From Amycolatopsis saalfeldensis (lineage in GTDB: Bacteria > Actinomycetota > Actinomycetes > Mycobacteriales > Pseudonocardiaceae), in assembly GCF_900110575.1 (NCBI RefSeq), contig NZ_FOEF01000022.1, positions 115,726-179,725 on the forward strand: a DNA stretch of 64,000 bases. Direction: 5' to 3'. Below are positions 17,941 through 26,440 of the stretch, in pieces. How positions within the stretch are numbered: position 1 is the stretch's first letter; every line of letters starts with the position of its first letter. The position numbers and the translations under genes are program-made. The notes beneath the pieces are model-generated. The model ran no database searches. It was not told the DNA's origin and worked only from the letters and a program-made list of their open reading frames with translations.

Positions 17941-19425
17941 TCACGGTGCGCCGGGCGGGACGAAGGGCAGCCCGTCCGGAGCACCGGAATCCAGCAGTGC
18001 CAACAGCTTGCCGGTGTCCAATTCGGACTCGACGGCGTCCGCGAGCCGTTCCAGCATCTCCTCGCGCAGTTCGGCGAAACCCGGCGCGCCCGGGACCGGC
18101 GACCACGGCACCCCGGCCTGACCCGCGATCTCCGTGAGCCACGCTCGCCGGAAGCCGTCGTTCTCCAACGCGCCGTGCCACGTCGTGCCCCACACCGCGC
18201 CGACGCGATGACCGTCCAGAAAGGACTCCACGTCGGCCGGACCCGCGGTGCCGTGGTGGATCTCGTAGGCATCGACACGGTGTCCGCGCCAGCTGCCGGA
18301 CGGGCGGCCGAGCACCTTCTCCCCCGCGAAGGTCACGTGCGTCGGCAGCAGGTCCAGCCCTTCGACGCGGCCGGCGCCGGATTCGACGTCGTCCTCAATG
18401 GACTCCGCCAGCATCTGGTAACCGCCGCAGATCCCCAAAACCGGCCGTCCCGCGGCGGCGCGCGCCACCACGGCGCCGGCCAGTCCCCGTTCGCGGAGCC
18501 AGCGCAGATCGTCCACAGTGGCCCGCGACCCGGGCAGCACCACCAGGTCCGCCGCCGCGACCGCGTCCGGATCGGCGGTCAGGCTCACGGTCACGCCGGG
18601 CTCGGCCGCGAGGGCGTCGACGTCGGTGGCGTTGGACGCGCGCGGGAACCGCACCACGGCCACGTGAAGGCCGCGCGCACCGTCACGCGCCTCGCGCCGC
18701 CAGCCCGCGGCGGCGAGCGCGTCCTCGGAGTCGATCCAGACGCGGTCCAGCCAGGGCAGCACGCCCAGGACCGGGCGGCCGGTCATCTTCTCCAGGCTGT
18801 CGAGGCCCGGGCGCAGCAGGCCCACGTCGCCGCGGAACTTGTTCACCACCCAGCCCGCGACCAGCGCTTGGTCTTCGGGCGAAAGCAGGGCGAGCGTGCC
18901 GAACATCGACGCCAGCACGCCGCCGCGGTCGATGTCGCCGACCACCAGCACCGGCAGCGAGAACCGCCGTGCCAGGCCCAGATTCACGTAATCGCCGGCC
19001 CGCAGGTTGATCTCGGCGGGGCTGCCCGCGCCCTCGCAGACGACCACGTCGAACCGCGCGCTCAGCCCGGCGAAGGCGTCGAACGCGATCCGCGCCAGCC
19101 CGGACCGGCCGGTGGCGTACTCGCCGGCCTCCAGCGTCCCGAACGGCTTGCCGAGCGCGATCACATGGCTGCGCCGGTCGCTGCCCGGTTTGAGCAGCAC
19201 GGGGTTCATCGCCGCCTCGGGCTCCACCCGCGCCGCGCGGGCCTGGAGCCATTGCGCCCGGCCGATTTCGGCGCCGTCCGCGCACACCATGGAGTTGTTG
19301 GACATGTTCTGCGCCTTGAACGGCGCCACCCGCACGCCCCGGCGTGCCAGCCAGCGGCAGATTCCAGCCGTGACCAGGCTCTTGCCGGCGTCGGAGGTGG
19401 TGCCGGCGATCAGCAGCCCGGTCAT
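17941..19425 (-). CDS. cobQ: Cobyric acid synthase
   Basis: Amidates four side chains of adenosylcobyrinic a,c-diamide using glutamine and ATP. 494 residues: an N-terminal DethioBS-like ATPase domain (LLIAGTTSDAGKSLVTAG, then APFKAQNMSNNSMV) and a C-terminal class I glutaminase domain with nucleophile Cys333 (VLGICGGYQML) and His390 in the YEIHHG segment. The ATG overlaps the stop codon of cobD by four bases (ATGA), so cobD-cobQ are one coupled unit read leftward. Confidence 0.97.
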   Translation of the reverse strand: MTGLLIAGTTSDAGKSLVTAGICRWLARRGVRVAPFKAQNMSNNSMVCADGAEIGRAQWLQARAARVEPEAAMNPVLLKPGSDRRSHVIALGKPFGTLEAGEYATGRSGLARIAFDAFAGLSARFDVVVCEGAGSPAEINLRAGDYVNLGLARRFSLPVLVVGDIDRGGVLASMFGTLALLSPEDQALVAGWVVNKFRGDVGLLRPGLDSLEKMTGRPVLGVLPWLDRVWIDSEDALAAAGWRREARDGARGLHVAVVRFPRASNATDVDALAAEPGVTVSLTADPDAVAAADLVVLPGSRATVDDLRWLRERGLAGAVVARAAAGRPVLGICGGYQMLAESIEDDVESGAGRVEGLDLLPTHVTFAGEKVLGRPSGSWRGHRVDAYEIHHGTAGPADVESFLDGHRVGAVWGTTWHGALENDGFRRAWLTEIAGQAGVPWSPVPGAPGFAELREEMLERLADAVESELDTGKLLALLDSGAPDGLPFVPPGAP

Positions 19426-20354
19426 CGCGCCACCACCGCGGCGACGGCGAGCGCCCCGACCCCGACCGCGCGCGAGAGCCGCACCGCACGACGCAGGTCG
19501 GCGGGTTCGGGCGCCCGGCCGTCACCCAGCGTGCCGCGCCGCTCGACCTCCCCGCCGTAGCTGTTCGTGCCGCCGAGCCGCAGGTCGAGTGCCCCGGCGA
19601 ACGCCGCCTCGACCTGGCCGGCGTTCGGGCTCGGATGCCGCGCGCCGTCGCGCCGCCAGGCCTTCCACGATGCCCGCGCCCAGCCGCCGGCGAGCGGCGC
19701 GCAGGCCGCCGTCAGCACGGCCCCCGCCCGCGACGGCAGCAGGTTCACGACGTCGTCGGCCCGGGCAGCGGCCCAGCCGAAGTTGCGGTGCCGCGGCGAG
19801 CGGTAGCCGACCATGGCGTCCAGCGTGTTGAGCGCGCGATAGCCGAGCAGCCCGGGGATCCCCGCGACGGCCCCCCACAGCAGCGGCGCGACCACGGCGT
19901 CGGAGGTGTTCTCGGCGATCGACTCCGTGGCCGCCCGCGTCAGCTCCGCGCTGTCCAGCTCCGTCGCGTCGCGCGCGCAGAGGTGCGAAAGTCGCGCTCG
20001 CGCCGCGGGCACGTCGCCGGCTTCGAGCAGCCGAGCCATCTCCTGGCCTTCGGCGGCGAGACCACGGCCGCCGAGCACCACCCAGGTCGAAGCGGCCGTC
20101 AGCGCGAAGCGAGCGAAGGGGCGTCGCCGTGTCGCAGCCTGCGCGACCAGCCCGAGCCCCGTCGCCGCGCCCGCACAGAGAGCCGCGTACACCGCTCCGC
20201 GCGGTTTCGAATCGGCCCACAACCGGCGTTCGACGGCGGCCGAAGCCGTCCCGAACAGCGCGACCGGGTGCGCGCGGCGCGGATCGCCGAACAGCGTGTC
20301 GGCGGCGAATCCGGTGATCAGCCCGGCCGCGGTGACAGCTAGTCGGAGTGGCAC
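19422..20354 (-). CDS. cobD: Adenosylcobinamide-phosphate synthase (CbiB)
   Basis: An integral membrane protein (310 aa) that attaches the aminopropanol phosphate arm to adenosylcobyric acid. The N-terminal FAADTLFGDPRRAHPVALFG and the TESIAENTSDAVVAPLLW motif are typical of CbiB/CobD. The start is placed at a GTG (complement of 20352-20354) because upstream residues are not family-like; it lies 36 bp from the divergent cobU start. Its stop overlaps cobQ. Confidence 0.93.
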   Translation of the reverse strand: MPLRLAVTAAGLITGFAADTLFGDPRRAHPVALFGTASAAVERRLWADSKPRGAVYAALCAGAATGLGLVAQAATRRRPFARFALTAASTWVVLGGRGLAAEGQEMARLLEAGDVPAARARLSHLCARDATELDSAELTRAATESIAENTSDAVVAPLLWGAVAGIPGLLGYRALNTLDAMVGYRSPRHRNFGWAAARADDVVNLLPSRAGAVLTAACAPLAGGWARASWKAWRRDGARHPSPNAGQVEAAFAGALDLRLGGTNSYGGEVERRGTLGDGRAPEPADLRRAVRLSRAVGVGALAVAAVVAR

Positions 20355-20377
20355 GTGGCGAACGTTAGCGCGTGCAC

Positions 20378-20383
20378 GACAAT
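20378..20383 (+). promoter_or_regulatory. Candidate -10 element of cobU (leaderless)
   Basis: GACAAT lies seven bases before the cobU ATG in a 36-bp divergent gap with no Shine-Dalgarno sequence, which suggests that the transcript begins at the start codon. Confidence 0.4.
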
Positions 20384-20390
20384 GCCGGGT

Positions 20391-21035
20391 ATGACTGTGC
20401 CCAACGCCGCCTCCCCGGGGAAGAACACGTCGGCGGGGCTGACCCACCGCCTAGCCACCTACTGCGAGACTCTCGCGCGAGCCCTGCGCCGGTACCGCCG
20501 CGACGACGCCAAGGTGCTGGTCCTCGGCGGCGTCCGCTCGGGGAAGTCGCGGCACGCGGAGCGGCTCGTCGCGCACCACCCGCACCTCGTCTACGTCGCG
20601 CCCGGCCTGCCGCCGAGCGAGGACGACCCGGACTGGGCCGCGCGCGTCGCCGCGCACCAGGCCCGCCGTCCCGCGCACTGGACCACGGTGGAGACCACCG
20701 ACCTGGCCACGGTGCTGCGCACGGCGACCGGCCCGCTGCTGATCGACTGCCTCGGCACCTGGCTCTCCCGGGTGCTCGACGAGGTCGGCGCGTGGCGGCA
20801 GAAGCCCGGCTGGGAGCGCCGCCTCGACGACCGGCTGGAGGACTTCCTGGCCGCGTGGACGCAGGCGCGGGTGCCGGTGGTCGCGGTCAGCAACGAGGTC
20901 GGCAGCGGTGTGGTGCCCGCGACGTCGTCCGGACGGCTGTTCCGTGATGTGCTGGGCGCACTCAACAACCGGGTGTCCGCCGAGTCCGACCGGGTTTCAT
21001 TGGTCGTCGCGGGACGGGTGCTCGACCTGCCGTAA
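20391..21035 (+). CDS. cobU: Adenosylcobinamide kinase / guanylyltransferase
   Basis: Bifunctional enzyme (214 aa) that phosphorylates adenosylcobinamide and transfers GMP to give AdoCbi-GDP. The P-loop VLGGVRSGKSRHAE lies at about residues 44-57, and the family's LVAHHPHLVYVA and VSNEVGSGVVP motifs are present. There are about 40 residues before the P-loop, longer than usual, so a later start is possible. First gene of the plus-strand unit cobU-cobT-cobS. The name cobP is used for the same enzyme in Pseudomonas denitrificans nomenclature. Confidence 0.92.
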   Translation: MTVPNAASPGKNTSAGLTHRLATYCETLARALRRYRRDDAKVLVLGGVRSGKSRHAERLVAHHPHLVYVAPGLPPSEDDPDWAARVAAHQARRPAHWTTVETTDLATVLRTATGPLLIDCLGTWLSRVLDEVGAWRQKPGWERRLDDRLEDFLAAWTQARVPVVAVSNEVGSGVVPATSSGRLFRDVLGALNNRVSAESDRVSLVVAGRVLDLP

Positions 21036-21045
21036 GGAGAACACC

Positions 21046-22065
21046 GTGCCGCGCTTCGACATCCCCGCGCCCGACGCCACCGCCCGGGCCGCCGCGTACG
21101 AGCGGCTCGACGGCCTGGTGAAGCCGCTCGGCGCGCTCGGCCGCCTGGAAGAGCTGGCGGCCTGGCTGTGCGCCGCGCACGGCGTGGTCCCGCCGCGCCC
21201 GCTGGACGACGTGCGGGTGGTCGTGTTCGCGGGCGACCACGGGGTTTCGGCCTTGTCGGCCTACCCGCGCGAGGTGACCGCGGCGATGGTGCGGGTGTTC
21301 CTGGCCGGGCGCAGCGGGGTGAACGTGCTCGCCGCACAGGCCGGAGCGCGGGTGCGGGTCGCCGACATCGCCGTGGACTGGGACGGCTCGGACGTGCCGG
21401 CCGCGGTCACGGCGCACAAGATCCGCCGCGGCTCGGGCTCGATCGACGTCGAGGACGCGCTGGCCCCCGGCGAAGCGCTCGCCGCGTTCACCGCCGGCCG
21501 CGAGATCGCGGCCGAGGAGGACGGCGCCGACCTGCTGATCCCGGGCGACATGGGCATCGGCAACACGGCCGTCTGCGCGGCTGTGGTTGCGGCGTCGCTG
21601 GGCCTGCCGGCGGCGGAGGTCGTCGGCACCGGCACCGGCGTTTCCGAGGACGGCCTGGCGGTGAAGACCGCCGCGGTTTCGGCCGCGCTGTCCCGTTCCG
21701 CCGACCGCGTCGAGGATCCGTTCGACCGCCTGACCGCGCTGGGCAGCGCCTGCCTGGCCGCCACCGCGGGCTTCCTGGTCGAGGCCTCGACGCGCGGCAT
21801 CCCGGTCCTGCTCGACGGCGTCTTCTCGGGCGCGGCCGCCCTGGTCGCGCGCGACCTCGCGCCGGGCGCCGAGCAGTGGTGGCTCGCCGGTCACCGCTCG
21901 ACCGAGCCGTCGCAGGCGTACGCGCTGAAGGCTTTGGGCCTCACGCCGATCCTCGACCTGGGCCTGCGCCTCGGCGAGGGCAGCGGCGCCGTCCAGGCCG
22001 TGCCGACCCTGCGCGCGGCCCGGGCGATCATCGCGGACATGGGCCTGCTGGCGGATCTGGCGTGA
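21046..22065 (+). CDS. cobT: Nicotinate-nucleotide--dimethylbenzimidazole phosphoribosyltransferase
   Basis: Activates the lower ligand, making alpha-ribazole phosphate from dimethylbenzimidazole and nicotinate mononucleotide. 339 residues with the DHGVSALSAYPREVTAAMV motif and the C-terminal LGLRLGEGSGA loop, whose Glu is the catalytic base of the family. The GTG is preceded by aaggaga, which overlaps the cobU stop codon. BluB encoded at 35270 would supply the dimethylbenzimidazole. Naming follows Salmonella usage. Confidence 0.95.
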   Translation: MPRFDIPAPDATARAAAYERLDGLVKPLGALGRLEELAAWLCAAHGVVPPRPLDDVRVVVFAGDHGVSALSAYPREVTAAMVRVFLAGRSGVNVLAAQAGARVRVADIAVDWDGSDVPAAVTAHKIRRGSGSIDVEDALAPGEALAAFTAGREIAAEEDGADLLIPGDMGIGNTAVCAAVVAASLGLPAAEVVGTGTGVSEDGLAVKTAAVSAALSRSADRVEDPFDRLTALGSACLAATAGFLVEASTRGIPVLLDGVFSGAAALVARDLAPGAEQWWLAGHRSTEPSQAYALKALGLTPILDLGLRLGEGSGAVQAVPTLRAARAIIADMGLLADLA

Positions 22066-22841
22066 CGCCCGGCCGGTTCGGCGACGCGGTACGCCTCGCC
22101 GTCGGCACCCTCACGACCGTGCCCGTGCCGGCCCCGCGAGTCATCGACCGGCGAGTGGCCGGGGCCGCGATGGCGCTGGGCCCGATCGCCGCGGTCCCGC
22201 TCGCGGTGGTGGCGGGCCTGGTCGTGGCGGGCGGCGACGCACTCGGCCTGCCCGCTCTGGCCGTCGCGGCACTCGCGCTGGGCGCCGTGGCGCTGGGCAG
22301 CCGCGGCCTGCACCTCGACGGTCTGGCCGACACCGCCGACGGCCTGGGCGCCTCTTACGACCGCGCGAAGGCCCTCGACGTCATGCGACGCGGCGACTCC
22401 GGCCCCACCGGCGTCGCGACGCTGGTGTTCACCCTGCTGGTCCAGGTCGGCGCGCTGACCGGCGCCGTCGCGGCCGGACACGGGGTGGTCGCCGTGGTGA
22501 TCGCGGTGCTGGTGGGACGGTGCACCCTCTCGATGTCCTGTGCGCGAGGGGTGCCGTCGGCCCGGCCCGAGGGCTTGGGCGCGACGGTCGCGGGCTCGGT
22601 GCCGGTGCTCGTCGCCGTCGCGGCCGGGCTGCTCGCGGCGGTGCTCGCCGGGCTGGTCCTGTCCGGGCCGGCCCCGGGCCCGGCCTGGTGGCGCGGACCG
22701 GTGGCCGTCGCCGCCGGATACGCCGCGGCGGCCGCCCTGCTCACCCGTTGTGTCCGGCGGCTGGGCGGTATCACCGGCGACGTGCTCGGCGCGGGCGTCG
22801 AGGTCGCGGTGGCCGCCGCGTTGCTCGCGCTGGCCGCCTGA
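22062..22841 (+). CDS. cobS: Adenosylcobinamide-GDP ribazoletransferase (cobalamin synthase)
   Basis: A membrane protein (259 aa) that joins AdoCbi-GDP to alpha-ribazole (phosphate), the last assembly step. The LHLDGLADTADGLGASYDR metal-binding motif with paired aspartates and at least five hydrophobic segments identify it. The GTG overlaps the cobT stop by four bases. The gene is also known as cobV. Confidence 0.95.
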   Translation: MTPGRFGDAVRLAVGTLTTVPVPAPRVIDRRVAGAAMALGPIAAVPLAVVAGLVVAGGDALGLPALAVAALALGAVALGSRGLHLDGLADTADGLGASYDRAKALDVMRRGDSGPTGVATLVFTLLVQVGALTGAVAAGHGVVAVVIAVLVGRCTLSMSCARGVPSARPEGLGATVAGSVPVLVAVAAGLLAAVLAGLVLSGPAPGPAWWRGPVAVAAGYAAAAALLTRCVRRLGGITGDVLGAGVEVAVAAALLALAA

Positions 22842-22929
22842 GCCGCCACCGGCCTGGTACCGCAAGGGCAGTCAGGTGAGCGACGTCATGGGCTTCCGGC
22901 CACTGCCGGACGCCTGGGCGGCTGAGCGA

Positions 22930-23814
22930 TCAGCCGAGTGCTTGAACCTCGGTCGCCGGCTTCTCCCGGCCGGCCGCCCACGACGCCAGCAGGGCCAGGC
23001 CGTCCGCGGTCGCCGTGCCGGCGGGCGCGGTGTAGACGTTCAGGTGCAGGCGGGGTTCGGCAGGCAGCTCCATCGACTCGACGTCCAGGTCGAGCCGGCC
23101 CACGACCGGATGGCGCAAACGCTTGCGGCCGGACCGGTGGAGCCGGACGTCCCGAGATGCCCACCGCTGCCGGAACAGTTCGCTGCGGGCCGACAACTCA
23201 CCGGCCAGGGCGATCAGCTCCTCGTCGTGCGGATTGCGGCCGGCTTCCATGCGCAGCTTCGCGGCCAGATCGCCGGCGATCCGGTCGTAGTCGACGAAGA
23301 ACGTTTTCGCCGCTTCGGGATCCAGATACACGAACCGCGCGGTGTTCGCCGGCCGTCGGGGGTCGGCCAGCACCGGTGAATACAGCGCGCGGGCAAGGTG
23401 ATTCGTGGCCAGCACGTCGTAACGGGCGTTGCAAATCCACGCCGGCGCATCGGTGATGGCGTCGAGCACCCGCTGAAGCGCCGGGCGCACCGTCACGGCG
23501 GGTCGCGGGCGGCGTGGACCGCCGGGCGCCCGGGACTGCCGCGCAAGGTGGAACAGGTGATCGCGCTCGGCCTCGTCAAGTTGCAAGGCCGAGGCCAACC
23601 CCTCGAGCACCCCGTCGGAGGCGCCGGCCAGGCCGCCGCGCTCCATCCGCACGTAGTAGTCGACCGATACCCCGGCCAGCAGAGCCACCTCCTCGCGACG
23701 CAGGCCTTTGACCCGGCGGTTGCCGCCGTACGCGGGCAGCCCGGCCCGCTCGGGCGCGAGCCGCGCGCGACGCGAGCTCAGGAATTCCTTGATCTCGGTG
23801 CTCGGATCGATCAT
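22930..23814 (-). CDS. XRE-type HTH regulator with MmyB-like ligand domain
   Basis: 294 residues: an N-terminal Cro/C1 helix-turn-helix (RREEVALLAGVSVDYYVRME) and a C-terminal MmyB/MLTR-type ligand-binding domain (from about residue 105). Actinobacterial members regulate an adjacent oxidoreductase. Here the SDR gene lies immediately upstream on the same strand, 64 bp away. The ATG has a gggggtgg site. The palindrome at 23856-23870 upstream could be its operator. Confidence 0.9.
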   Translation of the reverse strand: MIDPSTEIKEFLSSRRARLAPERAGLPAYGGNRRVKGLRREEVALLAGVSVDYYVRMERGGLAGASDGVLEGLASALQLDEAERDHLFHLARQSRAPGGPRRPRPAVTVRPALQRVLDAITDAPAWICNARYDVLATNHLARALYSPVLADPRRPANTARFVYLDPEAAKTFFVDYDRIAGDLAAKLRMEAGRNPHDEELIALAGELSARSELFRQRWASRDVRLHRSGRKRLRHPVVGRLDLDVESMELPAEPRLHLNVYTAPAGTATADGLALLASWAAGREKPATEVQALG

Positions 23815-23855
23815 GGCCACCCCCTCACCGTAGGCCCCGTCCGCAGGCGAAGGGA

Positions 23856-23870
23856 GGTACTGCCGGTACC
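23856..23870. promoter_or_regulatory. Inverted repeat between SDR and HTH genes
   Basis: GGTAC-N5-GTACC sits 42 bp upstream of the HTH regulator start and just past the SDR stop codon. A candidate autoregulatory site; no other evidence. Confidence 0.3.
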
Positions 23871-23878
23871 CCCGACGC

Positions 23879-24682
23879 CTAGGTGCCCGTCGCGGTCGTG
23901 GCGATGCCGCCGTCGACCGGGATGATGGTGCCGGTGAGGTAGGAACTGGCCCGGCTGGCGAGGAACACGGCGATACCGGCCATGTCGTCGTCGCGGCCGA
24001 GCCGGCGCAGCGGGGCCTTCGCCGCGATCGTGTCGCCGATGGCATCGAGCGTGGCCGCCATCATCTGCGACGGGAACGGTCCCGGGGCGACCGCGTTCAC
24101 CGTGACGTGCTGTGGGCCCAGCTCCCTGGCGAGCACCCTGGTGAGCTGATGGAGTCCCGCTTTGCTGCTGGCGTACGAGTAGTTGGGCGACTCGGCGACG
24201 TGGACGGCGGCGATGCTGCCGACGTTGATGATCCGCGCGGGATCGTCGGCGGCGCCCGCCCGGCGAAGGGCCGGCAGCAGCGCCTGCACCAGCCAGAACG
24301 GCGCCTTGAGGTTGAGGTCGAGCACTGAGTCCCAGGCCTCGTCCGGGAAGGTCTCCAGCGGCTCGCGCCACATCGACCCCGCGTTGTTGACGAGGATGTC
24401 CAGGCGTTCCGAATCGGCCTGGACAAGATCAGCGAGGCGCCGGCACTCGTCATGCCTGGACAGGTCGGCGGGAATTGCTTGAACGTCGCCGAATTCGGAA
24501 AGCAGCTGCTGTGCCTCCGCGCACGCGTCCGCATTGCGTGAACTGATGACGACGCGGGCGCCCGCCTGCAGCAGGCCGCGCGCCATCATCACGCCGATGC
24601 CCCTGGTGCCGCCAGTGACGAGTGCGTACTTCCCGCTCAGATCGAAAAGGTCCGGGTGAGTGGTGAACCGGCTGTCCGCCAT
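23879..24682 (-). CDS. Short-chain dehydrogenase/reductase
   Basis: 267 residues of the classical SDR family: the TGGTRGIG nucleotide-binding motif near residue 22, the NNAG motif, a catalytic Ser in NVGSIA, the YASSK catalytic Tyr/Lys pair, and the C-terminal YLTGTIIPVDGG. It resembles gluconate 5-dehydrogenase or 3-oxoacyl reductase-like enzymes, but the substrate cannot be set. The ATG has an aaggaac site. It precedes the HTH regulator gene and lies downstream of the hydrolase gene on the same strand, so hydrolase-SDR-regulator may be one unit. Confidence 0.88.
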   Translation of the reverse strand: MADSRFTTHPDLFDLSGKYALVTGGTRGIGVMMARGLLQAGARVVISSRNADACAEAQQLLSEFGDVQAIPADLSRHDECRRLADLVQADSERLDILVNNAGSMWREPLETFPDEAWDSVLDLNLKAPFWLVQALLPALRRAGAADDPARIINVGSIAAVHVAESPNYSYASSKAGLHQLTRVLARELGPQHVTVNAVAPGPFPSQMMAATLDAIGDTIAAKAPLRRLGRDDDMAGIAVFLASRASSYLTGTIIPVDGGIATTATGT

Positions 24683-24761
24683 GGGTTTTCGTTCCTTATG
24701 TCGTGGAAGCACTGACTCCACCAATCTGGCAGGCGCCCCGGACGCCCGGGAGGCCCTGGTG

Positions 24762-25544
24762 TCACAGGTACCGCGAGAGCCCCCCGAACTCCCGGAGGAT
24801 CCCCGCGAGTTCGGCCGGTGCTTCCAGCGGCACCAGGTGACCGCTGCCGGGGATGACCCGGAACTCGGCGTTTCCCAAGTAGGGCACCAGGTTGTCGCGA
24901 AGCACCTCGGGTGGTTCGACGCGATCGAGCCCACCGGCGAGCACGAGGGCGGCGACCTCGATGCCCCGTGCCTCGCGGGTGATGTCCTCGGCGATGCCGC
25001 GCAGTGGCCATTCGAGCCGGGCCTCGGGGGCACTGGCCCGGGAGTCGGCCACGACCTGGTTCTTGAGGTCCTCGTCGAGCGGGGTGGCGGTGAGGACGGT
25101 GTCGCGGGCGGCGGCCGCGGTTTCGTCGGTTTCGTAGGCCTGGGCCAACGTTTGCCGGTACTCGGGGGTGACGAAGGCCGCGGGCCGCGCGGGGCCGGGC
25201 GCGACGAGCACGAGCCCGGTGAGCCCGGCCGGCCGGGTGGCGGCGACGAGCTGAGCCACCTTTCCGCCCATGGAATGGCCCACCAGGACGTAGTCGCCGA
25301 GCCCGGCGTCGGCGACGATGTCGTGGGTGTCCTGGGCGAGCTGCCGCAAGGTGTACGGGCCGGGCAGCCGGCGCGAGCGTCCCCATCCGCGGGCCTCGAT
25401 CGTGAGCGTGGCGCGCCCCGGAAGCCGGTCTAGCACCGGCTGCCAGGTGCGCGCCGAGCCGCCCCAATAGTGAAGAAATACCAACGTCGGCGCGCGCCCG
25501 GTGCGGTGGTCGTAAGCGGGTATGGCTGCTCCCTGATCTCTCAT
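24762..25544 (-). CDS. Alpha/beta hydrolase
   Basis: 260 residues with an oxyanion-hole HYWGG segment, the nucleophile Ser in VGHSMGG, an acid Asp in GGLDRVEPPEV and a His in GSGHLVPLEAP. It is similar to the serine hydrolases that include esterases, epoxide hydrolases and haloperoxidase-like enzymes. It is divergent from the AraC regulator gene, whose start lies about 55 bp away, a usual regulator-target arrangement. The substrate is unknown. Confidence 0.88.
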   Translation of the reverse strand: MRDQGAAIPAYDHRTGRAPTLVFLHYWGGSARTWQPVLDRLPGRATLTIEARGWGRSRRLPGPYTLRQLAQDTHDIVADAGLGDYVLVGHSMGGKVAQLVAATRPAGLTGLVLVAPGPARPAAFVTPEYRQTLAQAYETDETAAAARDTVLTATPLDEDLKNQVVADSRASAPEARLEWPLRGIAEDITREARGIEVAALVLAGGLDRVEPPEVLRDNLVPYLGNAEFRVIPGSGHLVPLEAPAELAGILREFGGLSRYL

Positions 25545-25599
25545 GGTTTCCAGTCAACCGATCAGGCCGGGCGAAGGCATCGTCGCGGCCGGACCGGTG

Positions 25600-26439
25600 A
25601 TGGTGAAAAATGGACACGTGACCGCGATCAGACAGCTCGCCTATCAGCCTCCGGACACGGTCTCCCCGGTCGAGACGATGTCGTTCTCGAGGCTGCGCCA
25701 CCTCGACACCGGCTCGACGCAACGCGGTGACTTCCACGTGCTCGCGGTGGTCCGCCGTGGACAGGGCCGGGTGTCGATCGACTTCTCCGAGCACTCGCTG
25801 GCGGCGCGGACCGTGGTGTGGATCCGGCCCGGCGTGGTGCACCGCTGGGACCGGCTCGGCACGGTGTCGGGCGAGCTGGTCCTGTTCGTGCCGACCGCAC
25901 CGCTCACCGCCGCCAGCCGTGACCTGGCCGCCGCGTCGGGCACTTCGGCCTGCTGGCTCGCCGGCGATCCGGAGTGGCCGCTGATCACGGCCGCGCTCGG
26001 TCATCTGCGCGTCGAGGCCGGCGCAAAGCCCGACGGCCGGACCGGGGAACTCCTCGGCCTGCTGCTGTCCGCGCTGGTGCTTCGCGCGGCCCCGCCGTCC
26101 GGCGCCGACAAGCCCCGGAACGACATCTTCCGCCGCTTCCGCGACGCCGTGGAGGAGGAATTCCGCGCTCATCACGACGTCGGCCACTACGGGAGCAGGC
26201 TCGGCTACTCCTCGCGGACGCTCTCACGCAGCGTCCACGCGGCCACCGGCCGAGGCGCCAAGGACTATCTGAGCGAACGGCTCGTCCTCGAGGCCAAGCG
26301 GCTGCTCGTGCACGACCGCCTGAGCCCGGCCCGCTGCGGGCACCGGCTGGGCTTTCCCGATGCCTCGAACTTCTCGGCGTTTTTCCTTCGCGAGGTCGGG
26401 TTGCGCCCGGGCGCGTGGCAGACAGCGAACCGTGGCTAG
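25600..26439 (+). CDS. AraC family transcriptional regulator
   Basis: 279 residues. The N-terminal half is a cupin-like sensor (VLAVVRRGQGRVSIDF and TVVWIRPGVVHRW). The C-terminal half has paired helix-turn-helix motifs, YGSRLGYSSRTLSRSVHAATG and CGHRLGFPDASNFSAFFLREVG. I start it at the ATG at 25600; an upstream ATG at 25543 would overlap the hydrolase start and leave no promoter, and a GTG at 25618 is also possible. It probably controls the divergent hydrolase-SDR genes. Its stop lies 1 bp from cobC on the other strand. Confidence 0.85.
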   Translation: MVKNGHVTAIRQLAYQPPDTVSPVETMSFSRLRHLDTGSTQRGDFHVLAVVRRGQGRVSIDFSEHSLAARTVVWIRPGVVHRWDRLGTVSGELVLFVPTAPLTAASRDLAAASGTSACWLAGDPEWPLITAALGHLRVEAGAKPDGRTGELLGLLLSALVLRAAPPSGADKPRNDIFRRFRDAVEEEFRAHHDVGHYGSRLGYSSRTLSRSVHAATGRGAKDYLSERLVLEAKRLLVHDRLSPARCGHRLGFPDASNFSAFFLREVGLRPGAWQTANRG

Positions 26440-26440
26440 C